From positions 682,001-746,000 of the forward strand of contig NZ_CP018151.1 of the NCBI RefSeq assembly GCF_001889265.1: a stretch of DNA of 64,000 nucleotides, read 5' to 3'. The notes beneath the pieces are model-generated. The model had not been told where the DNA came from. It did not search any database and was given only the letters and a program-made list of their open reading frames with translations. The translations under genes were made by a program, and so were the position numbers. Source of the DNA: Microbacterium sp. 1.5R. Its GTDB lineage: Bacteria > Actinomycetota > Actinomycetes > Actinomycetales > Microbacteriaceae. Shown one piece after another: positions 15,200 to 23,035 of the stretch; within the stretch, counting starts at the first letter, position 1; the number at the start of each line of letters is the position of its first letter.

Positions 15200-17581
15200 A
15201 TGCGGGTCAAGACTCTGTACGTGCGGTTTTATCGATCGTTCAACTACGACTACCTGCGCAAGAGTGATCCGGGCGCAGCTCCCGACTCATGGGACACGAT
15301 CGGCCCGGACCAGCTGTTTTATCCCTTTGTTCGGATTCCCTTGGAGAAGGGGATCACTACCGTCGTGGGGGCCAACGAGGCAGGTAAGACCCAGTTGCTG
15401 GGAGCGATCAAGCGCCTCCTGACTGGGGAGGACATCGTGCCCAAAGACTTCTGCCGATACTCCGACTTTTTCGCCGTTGACAAGAAAATGGCGTTGCCAG
15501 AGTTTGGTGGAGAGCTCGACACCTTAGATGCCTCGGATGTTGCACTTGTGCGGAAGACCCTTGGCCTCGACGGCGAAACTGCTGTCAGTTCCTTCTGGCT
15601 GTTCCGCATGGACGGGCGGGTAATGGTCTACGCGCGACGTCCTGACGGCTCCATGGCAGAGAAGAGCATCACGAGGAGCCAGCTCGAGAAGTTTCAGATC
15701 CCGACCTTCTTTGAGATCGACGCGCACGTTCCACTCCCCGATTCCGTGCCAATCGACTTCCTTGCGGACGGCAAAGTCCCCGGACTGGCGCCGCGAATCA
15801 AACTCCTTCAATGGGCAGAAGGCATGATTCACGGCTCATCACTATTCAAGAAGGGACAAGAGCCGCTGACCGACCAGGCCCGAGCGCTTCTTGAACAGCA
15901 CCCTCACCTGCAGCGGCTCCCTGAGGCAGATGCCAGGCTGATTCGTGAGCAGTATGCGCTTGCGGAGAAGCTCCTTATAGACGTGGGCGGCATCGATCGA
16001 TCCGCGTTCAAGTCGTTGCGGGAGGCCATCCACGACTCCGAGGGCTATGCGAACGCGATCATGGACAAGTTGAATGCCAAGCTGGATGCCGCGCTCAACT
16101 TTCCCAGATGGTGGTCGCAGGACCGCGATTTCAAGCTCGCTCTGACGCGAGGGGATCGCGACATCCTGTTCACGATCCGAGATCGGACAGGAAGCGACTA
16201 CGCCTTCAGCGAGCGAAGCGGCGGCATGAGCTACTTCCTCTCGTACTTCGTGCAGTACATGTCTCACCGGGCGGCGTCAGACTCCGAGGTCCTCTTGATG
16301 GACGAGCCCGACGCGTACCTTTCCATGCTCGGTCAGCAGGATCTCCTGAAGATTTTCGATGACTTCGCAGACCCTCAGGATCCGGAGCGAGCACCAGTCC
16401 AGGTGGTGTTCGTCACCCACTCCCCGTTCTTGATCGACAAAAATCATGGTGAGCGCATCAGAGTGCTCGAGAAGGGCGACGGTGATGAAGGAACAAGGGT
16501 CGTCAGCAATGCTGCTCGCAATCACTACGAGCCACTTCGGTCATCTCTCGGAGCATTCGTCGCCGAAACCACGTTCATTGGAAACTGCAACTTGATGGTT
16601 GAGGGCCAGGGCGATCAGGTTCTATTGGCTGGACTGAGCTCGCTCAGCAGGCGTCTTGGCCGACAGCAGATAGGCCTCAACCTGAACACCCTCAGCTTGG
16701 TGCCATGCGGTGGAGCGCCACATGTTCCTTACCTCGTCTACCTCGCGCGGGGAAGGGACGTCGACGTCCCCGCGGTTGTCGTGCTGCTAGACAATGATGA
16801 GGAAGGAAGGAAGGCAGCGGGCCAACTCCGAGATGGATTCGGCGGCCGCCAGCTGGTTGATCCTCGGTTCGTGCTGCTCTTGGGCGAGCTCGACGCGGCC
16901 AGGCTGGACGTGGATGTCACACAAGTGGCCGAGATCGAAGATCTGATCCCAAGTCGCGTTGCTCTTCGCGCTGCCCGGCATTTTGCAGGCGAAGTACTTA
17001 CCGGTGAAGAGGCCGTTGCGTTTGGAGCGAAGATCGCTGAGTTTGCGCCGACAGCGGGACAGAAGCTGTTCAAAGCGGCGGATGCAGCTTCTATCGCAGC
17101 TAGTCCGAACCCTGACCGGCCTCTTGAACTAAACAAGGTTGGGTTTGCGCGGGGTGTGCTCTGGGCGCTGGAGAACGCGGAATCCGACGTTGAGGTCGCA
17201 GATCGTGACCGCACGCTCGCAAATTTCGACGTGCTGTTCTCCCGCGTTGATCAGCTACAGCGCGATGCGGTTCGGCAGAACGATCGCGACCGTCTGAGCA
17301 AAGTGATTAATCGTCTTCGGCGCAACTTCCTTCGCGATCATCCCCATGGTGCGACCGGGCGAGACGTTCTCGATCTCTTTGAAACCATTGAGTATGAGTT
17401 GCCGGCGGCCGCCCCCGAAGCCCAAGATCTGCGTGATTCGCTGAAGCGACTTGCCGTCGAGTATTCCATCGGCGCCGAACCGATGTCTGAAGTCCGAGAT
17501 TACGATCGGCTCAAACGAGAGATTGAAGGGGTGGCTTACCAGGCGTTGCGCGAAGTTCAGGAGCCGGCGGTTGCGATCTAG
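15200..17581 (+). CDS. OLD-family ATP-dependent endonuclease (ABC ATPase + TOPRIM)
   Basis: 793 aa from the ATG at 15200, with GAGGGGG upstream; an alternative TTG lies at 15182. The N-terminal ABC-type ATPase has Walker A GANEAGKT (residues 57-64) and Walker B LLMDEPDAYLS with D368/E369. The C-terminal TOPRIM nuclease domain starts at LMVEGQGDQ (E468) and has the acidic pair in VVLLDNDEEG (D531/D533), then EIEDLIP. OLD nucleases protect against phage (P2 Old, Gabija GajA). There is no neighbouring UvrD/GajB helicase, so this is a stand-alone class. Codon use is less GC-biased than in the flanks, suggesting transfer. The about 170-residue C-terminal extension is unassigned. Confidence 0.85.
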   Translation: MRVKTLYVRFYRSFNYDYLRKSDPGAAPDSWDTIGPDQLFYPFVRIPLEKGITTVVGANEAGKTQLLGAIKRLLTGEDIVPKDFCRYSDFFAVDKKMALPEFGGELDTLDASDVALVRKTLGLDGETAVSSFWLFRMDGRVMVYARRPDGSMAEKSITRSQLEKFQIPTFFEIDAHVPLPDSVPIDFLADGKVPGLAPRIKLLQWAEGMIHGSSLFKKGQEPLTDQARALLEQHPHLQRLPEADARLIREQYALAEKLLIDVGGIDRSAFKSLREAIHDSEGYANAIMDKLNAKLDAALNFPRWWSQDRDFKLALTRGDRDILFTIRDRTGSDYAFSERSGGMSYFLSYFVQYMSHRAASDSEVLLMDEPDAYLSMLGQQDLLKIFDDFADPQDPERAPVQVVFVTHSPFLIDKNHGERIRVLEKGDGDEGTRVVSNAARNHYEPLRSSLGAFVAETTFIGNCNLMVEGQGDQVLLAGLSSLSRRLGRQQIGLNLNTLSLVPCGGAPHVPYLVYLARGRDVDVPAVVVLLDNDEEGRKAAGQLRDGFGGRQLVDPRFVLLLGELDAARLDVDVTQVAEIEDLIPSRVALRAARHFAGEVLTGEEAVAFGAKIAEFAPTAGQKLFKAADAASIAASPNPDRPLELNKVGFARGVLWALENAESDVEVADRDRTLANFDVLFSRVDQLQRDAVRQNDRDRLSKVINRLRRNFLRDHPHGATGRDVLDLFETIEYELPAAAPEAQDLRDSLKRLAVEYSIGAEPMSEVRDYDRLKREIEGVAYQALREVQEPAVAI

Positions 17582-17667
17582 ACAGAGTCTCGCTTCTTGC
17601 TACCGAACACCAGCTCGCGTCGACCCCGCAGTCGTTCGCGCTGACTCTTCCCTCTGATGGGGGCCTT

Positions 17668-19629
17668 CTATCTGGTCGGGGGAACCAGGACTCGAACGGC
17701 GCGGCTCGTCGGCATCTGCGGTCTCTTACTGTTCTGGGCAATTTCGGCGAGCCGGGTCGTCAACCCGGGCGGGGTGGGGCGGCGAAGGGTGGCGATTATC
17801 TGGTCAGCGAGAGCCGCGTCCTCTGCCCACTTGCGCTCGAGAGCCCACGTCTTGAGGCGCCGCAGGTGCACGATGGCGTGCGCGTCGCCACCGAGGAGCG
17901 CGATGCCGAGGACGGACAGCATGAACTGCACGTCGGAGTGACTCAACAGGCTGTGGCCCTCGCGTTCGGCACTGGCTTTGAACCCGAGGAAGTTCATCTG
18001 CAAGTTGTAGCCGTCGGTGTTCCGCCATGCCCAGGAGTCCGCCAAGCTCACGGTGAGGAGAGGGTCTCCGGCGGGGCCGAGAAGTTGAATCTCGGGGACG
18101 TGTCCGACGGCGTTCTCGGCGGCGACCAGCGCGGGGGTAAGCAGGTCTACGTCACCGTCGACGTAGAACGTCCACCCGCCGTCCACTTCTTGGTAGTCGC
18201 GGACAGTCAAATCGGCGGTGACGGGCAGGGCGATCGCGGTCAACACGAGTGGCGTGAACCCCATGTAGAGGGCGTCACTGTCGCTGAGGGTGACATCGAT
18301 GCCGGCGACATCGATCGCGTTTGACAGCGCCCAGGTGCTCGCGAACACCGTTTCCAGGAACGCGTATACGCGGTCGATGAACACGTCTCGGAGAACGGTT
18401 TCGGAGTGGGATTTGAGGTTGATCACGAACGCGCCCGCGTTGGGCTCGTAGTCGAGCGCCCGCCCGTGTACGGGGGCGTGCCGAAGATAGCGGGCTGCAT
18501 CATCGAACACTGGGGCTAGGGCGCCCTTCTGGAGGTCCGCGGCGAGCTTCGTGGCATCTTCGGCGGAGACCTTCGTGAATGCATCCGCGCCGGCTCGGTC
18601 GGTGGTCATCAGCCGGTACCAAGCGAGGACAGCGGTGGAGGCCTCGTAGATCTCACTGGCAAGCTTCCCGAACCTGCGAGCGACGGCCCGTTCGTCGCTC
18701 TCGACGGCGAGGATCGCGGTGAACGCGATCACCGCTTCAACCATCAGCCGGTGAGTGTCCGCCAACGCCTGTACTGCGCCGTCCATTAGGGCGACCTCGC
18801 GGAGACGGGTGGCGTTTGTGAGGCCGCTGGATGCCTGCAGAATCTTTGACCGGAAGACGTCGGGATTCAGCATTGTGTGAGCGATCGGCTGCAGCAGGAG
18901 ATAGGACATGCCTGAGTTTGTGCCGATGCTGATGGCGAGGTCTCGACCGGTCATGGCGACGCCATGGGAGGGGAGCTCGGAGATCGTCACGTTTGGGAAA
19001 CGTGTTCTGAGGGAGGCGAACATTCGTTCCGGGATGGGGCGGGATTCGTCCCCGAGGATCGCCGCGAAGTTCTCCCACTCGTCAATCTGTTGTAGTGGTG
19101 TCCGCACAGTGTCCAGGCCGTCCTGGGCGTCTTTGCCAGACTTCTGCGCGTCGAGAACGGTGTCTGCGGTCAGGACGTCGCGGTAGAGGTCCCAAACCCT
19201 CTCGATCCGGTCGATCGATTCCCCGACGGCCGTCCAGGTTCCCGTTGTCGGCCGCAGCCGTGCCGCGACGAGTGCGTCTTGGCGGGCGGTCCGCAGCTTC
19301 GTGACAGCTCGCGCCAGAGCGTCTACCGTGTGCTCAGACGTGGGGGCCGCGGAGAAATCAGCGATCGCCGCTAGCAGTGTTTCAAGCAGCTCGTTGACGA
19401 TACGAGCCGCTGGTGGCGCGGCGAGCTGTGGACTTTCGTGAGGGTTCGTTTCGGTGGGGTTGGTGTCTGGGCCGAGGAGTGCAAGGACGCGGGCGAGACC
19501 TGATCGCCGATGGACGACGTACCGGTTGACCTCCCCAGAGAGTGGTTTCCTACCGCATTCCGGGCACGACGACCCGAGAATCCGGGATCCGCCGCATGGG
19601 CACGGAAGAGTCTGAAAGTTCAGCAGCAT
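17668..19629 (-). CDS. Unrecognised 653-aa protein with N-terminal zinc ribbon
   Basis: 653 aa, convergent with the OLD nuclease gene 86 bp away. Residues 10-25 form a C-x-C-x9-C-x2-C zinc ribbon (CPCGG ... CPECG). The rest is soluble and mostly helical, with an Ala/Leu-rich middle. Its end at about residue 545 onward (LLGPAGDPLLTVSLADSWAW and EGHSLLSHSDVQFMLSVLG) shows no motif I know. The start ATG at 19629 has GGAG 11 nt upstream. The last ten codons coincide with a tRNA-3'-end-like sequence (17673-17697). Neighbours on both sides are defence-type genes, so a role in phage defence is plausible, but no function is assigned. Confidence 0.75.
   Translation of the reverse strand: MLLNFQTLPCPCGGSRILGSSCPECGRKPLSGEVNRYVVHRRSGLARVLALLGPDTNPTETNPHESPQLAAPPAARIVNELLETLLAAIADFSAAPTSEHTVDALARAVTKLRTARQDALVAARLRPTTGTWTAVGESIDRIERVWDLYRDVLTADTVLDAQKSGKDAQDGLDTVRTPLQQIDEWENFAAILGDESRPIPERMFASLRTRFPNVTISELPSHGVAMTGRDLAISIGTNSGMSYLLLQPIAHTMLNPDVFRSKILQASSGLTNATRLREVALMDGAVQALADTHRLMVEAVIAFTAILAVESDERAVARRFGKLASEIYEASTAVLAWYRLMTTDRAGADAFTKVSAEDATKLAADLQKGALAPVFDDAARYLRHAPVHGRALDYEPNAGAFVINLKSHSETVLRDVFIDRVYAFLETVFASTWALSNAIDVAGIDVTLSDSDALYMGFTPLVLTAIALPVTADLTVRDYQEVDGGWTFYVDGDVDLLTPALVAAENAVGHVPEIQLLGPAGDPLLTVSLADSWAWRNTDGYNLQMNFLGFKASAEREGHSLLSHSDVQFMLSVLGIALLGGDAHAIVHLRRLKTWALERKWAEDAALADQIIATLRRPTPPGLTTRLAEIAQNSKRPQMPTSRAVRVLVPPTR
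17673..17697 (-). other. tRNA 3'-end-like sequence, possible attachment site
   Basis: Read on the minus strand, 25 bases give the T-loop GTTCGAGTCC, then a TTCCCCC acceptor-like run and GACCA, as at the 3' end of a tRNA gene. The sequence 5' of it does not pair to form a T-stem, so this is not a tRNA gene. Duplicated tRNA 3' ends are typical attL/attR cores left by integrases. No integrase and no second copy were found in the window. Confidence 0.4.
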
Positions 19630-19964
19630 CTCGATGGAAACTCCTATCGGCCTCGAAGAGCAACATCGGCATCGTATGCGGCACCCCGGACATGGTTTCC
19701 ACTCGTCGCAGCAGGGATGAAAGCAGTTGGGGCGTCCTGTTCCGCGATCGCCGTATCAAAGGCTTGGGGATGTTGAACGTTTTCGGCTCTCAGTCGCGCG
19801 ACGCTTCTTGGCGACCGCTCTCGGATCACTGTCACCCGGCAGCGATCGGCCCTTTCGGAAGCCGCAGGGCGCTACGTCCTGGTGAGCGGGCGCAGATCGA
19901 TTCAACACGTTGGATACTCTCGTGCGGATCGACAGACGGCAACTCGGACGCGTGGATGTACTGG
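19630..19964. other. Intergenic region within the island
   Basis: 335 bp between the zinc-ribbon protein start and the end of the Abi gene, both on the minus strand. No supported gene; the overlapping short frames have no motif. The promoter of the 653-aa gene should be here, but I could not define it. Confidence 0.35.
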
Positions 19965-20957
19965 CTATGACATGTGGCGCGCCCAGAAGGCGTCCTGGGA
20001 CCAGTCCTGTGGGATACCCATGCCGGCGAGATTCATCGGCGGACGAGTGCTGATCAGCTGATGCAGTCGCCGCGCCCAAGTGCTTCGGGGTGATACGACG
20101 TCGAGCACGGACTGCAGCGACACGAGCACGGGGTAGAGACGCTTCTGTGAGGGCGAAGGGAGTGCCGTGTCGCCCTCCAGCCAGGCGATCGCAGGGGAGG
20201 CTGGAATCGCTGGGTAAACACCTATGCCCACGTTCCAGAGTCGACCGTGGTGGGCGCAGATGTTCCGAACCCGCACGTAGGTGCGAAGCCATGACATGAG
20301 CACCGGCTCACTCAGGCCGAGACGTCTCGCAATAGTTGTCCGGTCAGCGCGCAGGGCGAGGTTGTTGATCACGTTGTTCAGCTGGCCGAGCGTGAGCGTC
20401 TCCACCATCAGCCACGAGGGTGGCAGCTCGGGTTCACCGTAGGTGAGCAGATAGTGCTCGAGTGCTGAGCGGTAGACAACGTTGGAGGGCTGGCTCGCTG
20501 GCTCCGGGGCGCCGGCGAGACGAGCTTCGGAGGTGTCGCGAATGAGCTTTAGAAGGTGTGTGTGCTTTCCGCGGTCCTGAAAATGAGCGGGGGCGACGTA
20601 CCAGTGTGGGTCCTCGTACACAGTCGACATATGATCCGTCAGCGCCGCGCGCACAGCGACTTCGACCCGCTCCAGCGCATCCATTACCAGCAGTCTGAGC
20701 GCCCGATCGAAGACGTAGATGTCCAGCACATCATCGAACGCGGCACCAGTGCGGAACGTGTGGTCGGGCTGGCCCTGTTGGAAGGGGATCGTGTACGGCG
20801 ACAGTCGGAAATAGCCGATGTGCCGCAGGTACCGTGCAGCCCGTTCGCGATCCGGGACGTCGAGCCCTCGTTCGACCAGCCGACTGACGAGGTCGTCCAG
20901 GCTCAAGGCCGGCTTGTCGTAGGTGAGAGTGCCGCGAGGCCGGGGTGGTCGGGGCAT
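19965..20957 (-). CDS. Abi_2 (AbiD/AbiF-like) HEPN abortive-infection protein
   Basis: 330 aa from the ATG at 20955-20957, with GAGGAG 5 nt upstream; an in-frame start at 20993 would sit inside a terminator hairpin. Family hallmarks: an early YLRHIGYFRLSPYTIPF segment (canonical Y-Y-R-L-S-G-Y), FDRALRLLVMDALERVEVAVR in the middle, and the HEPN RNase motif R-x4-H in RNICAHHGRLWN (R231, H236). Abi_2 proteins are RNA-cleaving toxins that cause abortive infection or dormancy, and AbiF members have been linked to an upstream structured RNA acting as antitoxin. Such an RNA with a terminator is present at 20977-21026, which strengthens the call. Confidence 0.88.
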   Translation of the reverse strand: MPRPPRPRGTLTYDKPALSLDDLVSRLVERGLDVPDRERAARYLRHIGYFRLSPYTIPFQQGQPDHTFRTGAAFDDVLDIYVFDRALRLLVMDALERVEVAVRAALTDHMSTVYEDPHWYVAPAHFQDRGKHTHLLKLIRDTSEARLAGAPEPASQPSNVVYRSALEHYLLTYGEPELPPSWLMVETLTLGQLNNVINNLALRADRTTIARRLGLSEPVLMSWLRTYVRVRNICAHHGRLWNVGIGVYPAIPASPAIAWLEGDTALPSPSQKRLYPVLVSLQSVLDVVSPRSTWARRLHQLISTRPPMNLAGMGIPQDWSQDAFWARHMS

Positions 20958-20976
20958 CGATGCTCCTCTGGCCGGG

Positions 20977-21026
20977 AAAGAAAAACCTCCCAAGTGCGCA
21001 TCCAGGAGAGGCGTGGGAGGTGTAGT
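20977..21026 (-). ncRNA. Short hairpin RNA with terminator upstream of Abi_2 gene (abiF-RNA-like)
   Basis: On the minus strand a promoter-like pair (TTGCTC 21060-21055, 16-bp spacer, TACATT 21038-21033) should start a transcript near 21026. About 50 nt later it ends in a hairpin, ACCTCCCA 21021-21014 with TGGGAGGT 20992-20985, followed by TTTTCTTT. Most transcripts would end there and make a small RNA; readthrough would express the Abi gene 20 bp downstream. The layout matches the abiF RNA motif described upstream of abiF genes, though I cannot confirm the family match. Confidence 0.6.
20985..21021 (-). terminator. Intrinsic terminator between small RNA and Abi gene
   Basis: An 8-bp perfect stem (ACCTCCCA/TGGGAGGT) encloses a 21-nt loop, with TTTTCTTT on the minus-strand 3' side. 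This is one of the few true T-tract terminators in the window. The loop contains the 12-mer CTCCTGGATGCG, repeated upstream at 21089-21100. Confidence 0.7.
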
Positions 21027-21291
21027 GATACGAATGTAGCACGGAGCTGGGACAGAGCAATGGGTTGTCCCCAGAATCGATCGACGCTCGCATCCAGGAG
21101 CTGATTCCGAGGAAGCCCCCTATGCGGGTCCCAACGCCACACAAGTCGAGTTCAATCCGGAAGGGACCGCACGCGACTCGTCGAGAAGCCTAGTGTGGCC
21201 GGTCGCTCCGGGCAGCACCCGCGAGACGCGGCGACGCCCCACTCTGGTTGGCTAGATTGGCTGTTCGGCGAGCTATGTAGGAAAGGGCATC

Positions 21292-21777
21292 ATGACGATG
21301 TGGCGCGGAGGGGCGCCCGGTCGGAAAGTTGGCGACGGTCTACTTCCTCCAAGCGAAACGAAGTTTTGGCCGACGAACGCACACCTCACGGGTAAACCGA
21401 AGAAGGGAAAGGTTCGTTCATACAAGTCGACCAAGGTGTACGCGACCATCGATAGGGAGTTCGCTGAGGTTTGGGCCATTATGTACACACAGGACACTGC
21501 GCGGCCAGGCGACGGATTGGTCTACGAGGTGGAGCTGGATTCGCCAGCAATCGATCCCGACTTCGCGACAGCCGGAGTGTGCTTCGAGGCTCCCAGGGGC
21601 AAGATCGTGGGCGCAGGGGCGCCCGTCACATCCTCTGAGGAGAGGTTGGCCGCTGTCCTCGAGAAGTATCGAAGCGAGGGGGCAAGTGCGAACGCCGCTC
21701 GTGTTGAACGCACCCGTCGTCGCTCGCAGCGCACGAATCAAAAGACTGCGCGAAGACAGAACCGATCCAAGAAGTGA
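21292..21777 (+). CDS. ADP-ribosyltransferase-like (Arr-type fold) small protein
   Basis: 161 aa with GGAAAGGG before the ATG. The first about 115 residues follow the pattern of rifampin ADP-ribosyltransferases and related ARTs. An N-terminal MWRGG...VGDGLLPP (where Arr has H-G-T...GD) is followed by KVYATIDREFAEVWA (Arr V-Y-x-T-x-x-x-x-A-x-x-x-A), GLVYEVELDSPAIDPDF and a final KIVGAGAPV. The C-terminal 45 residues are very basic (RRRSQRTNQKTARRQNRSKK), suggesting nucleic-acid binding. The NAD-binding residues cannot be verified by eye. It could be an antibiotic-modifying enzyme, a toxin or a phage-type ART. The gene for a helical protein follows 63 bp downstream. Confidence 0.55.
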   Translation: MTMWRGGAPGRKVGDGLLPPSETKFWPTNAHLTGKPKKGKVRSYKSTKVYATIDREFAEVWAIMYTQDTARPGDGLVYEVELDSPAIDPDFATAGVCFEAPRGKIVGAGAPVTSSEERLAAVLEKYRSEGASANAARVERTRRRSQRTNQKTARRQNRSKK

Positions 21778-21840
21778 AGGCGCGGCGGATCGGTCTCCAC
21801 GGTGATATTTGCCGCGCAGTCCCTACCGAAGAGGAACTAT

Positions 21841-22581
21841 ATGTCGACGACATCGGACGAGATCTCCCTTGAGCCCGCCTCTCCCGAGTACATCGCCGCT
21901 GTCGCTCGTGCTGTGCTCGCTGTCGACTACGCCGACATCCGCACGACCGCCGTCGGGCGAACCGTCATCGGGTGGATCCGCGCTTCCCATGACCAGATCC
22001 TGGCCGTCGCAGAACTCGTGCTCAACGGTCGTACCGGCGCGACCGGCCCGAACGTCCGCACCATCATGGACGTTGTCCTCCGACTCATCTGGCTCAACAC
22101 GCTCGATGACCGTAGCGCAGCCCTCCGTGGACAGTTTCAGGGCGAACAAAGACAGAGCGATCTCCACCAGGCGAATCTCAAGAAGCTGCGCCTCCCGATC
22201 GGACTCGTCGAGACCCCTCCCGAGATCGATCTTGACCTGTTCGGACCGCTCGACTCGCAACTCCAAGGCCTCGCTACACGCGTCCTCGACATCTCGCTCG
22301 ACGCAGCAAAGCGCAACGAGAATCTGACGGGTATCGCCGGCTTCTATGACCAATGGCAAGCCACCTCCCAACTCACGCATGCCACCCACGCACTCGCCGA
22401 GAAATATGCACCACAGACCGCCCTCGCAAACTCCTTCGTTCCCTCCGAGGCCCTGGACAGATCGCTCTATCTCAACGGAGTCTCTGTCGTCATCTGCGCG
22501 ATCGCCACATCGATCCTGATGGACGAGGGCCTGCCCAACGAGCTAGCGCGCGCGTTTCTCGACGCCTCTCTCACTGCCTGA
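21841..22581 (+). CDS. Helical hypothetical protein, possibly DUF5677-like
   Basis: 246 aa from the ATG at 21841 (AGAGGA upstream). All-helical, Leu/Ala-rich, no signal peptide. A conserved-looking stretch GRTVIGWIRASHDQILAVAELVLNGRTGATGPNVRTIMD followed by IWLNTL resembles the first helices of DUF5677-type proteins found in defence neighbourhoods. I am not certain of that match. It lies 63 bp after the ART-like gene on the same strand, so the two may form an operon; a toxin-partner relationship is only a guess. Confidence 0.5.
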   Translation: MSTTSDEISLEPASPEYIAAVARAVLAVDYADIRTTAVGRTVIGWIRASHDQILAVAELVLNGRTGATGPNVRTIMDVVLRLIWLNTLDDRSAALRGQFQGEQRQSDLHQANLKKLRLPIGLVETPPEIDLDLFGPLDSQLQGLATRVLDISLDAAKRNENLTGIAGFYDQWQATSQLTHATHALAEKYAPQTALANSFVPSEALDRSLYLNGVSVVICAIATSILMDEGLPNELARAFLDASLTA

Positions 22582-23035
22582 CCCTGCATCGAGCGAACAT
22601 TCCCGGCGGACTTTCATCGATGCGTGCTCACCCTGCCCAAACTGAGCCAGCGAGTGAAACCAGTTCTCACGAAGGCGGCGGACGAAGTTCATTAACGCGA
22701 GAAGCCGCGCGAGGCTTCGCGGACGGAATCCCGCCGTCGCTTCGAAGAGCTCACGAGTGAGTCGAAGTTCGCGACGTCGTTGAAGGACTCTCGGGACTGC
22801 TGACCAATCACTGACAACTTTTGTGAGACAACGGCCTTGCCACAAGCCTGCTGACTTGGCCGGAATCGCGCGGTCTCCGTGTCTCATCCACTGGCAGGTT
22901 TCATGAGATCGGACAGCAGCGATCCGGCTGAGGGCAGGCGAAGATGGTGATGTCTCCTGAACAGGGGACGACGCGCTCGCCGCCGACAGCCTTCCCATTC
23001 GCGCTCATCGCGCACCCCCACACCGGAGACACACG
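22582..23035. other. Intergenic region at the right edge of the island
   Basis: 454 bp without a supported gene. A minus-strand frame (22543-22998) overlaps the end of the preceding gene in antisense and has no ribosome-binding site. Composition turns from mixed to high-GC near 22900, where ordinary chromosomal genes resume, so the island junction probably lies here. GGAG just before the ATG at 23036 belongs to the permease gene. Confidence 0.4.

Noticed and set aside
17582..17672. Possible tRNA gene next to the att-like sequence
   Set aside because: Only the 3' tRNA-like end is present; the bases on the other side do not form the cloverleaf.
22543..22998. 151-codon minus-strand frame at the right island edge
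   Set aside because: Overlaps the preceding gene in antisense, has no ribosome-binding site, and shows no family motif.
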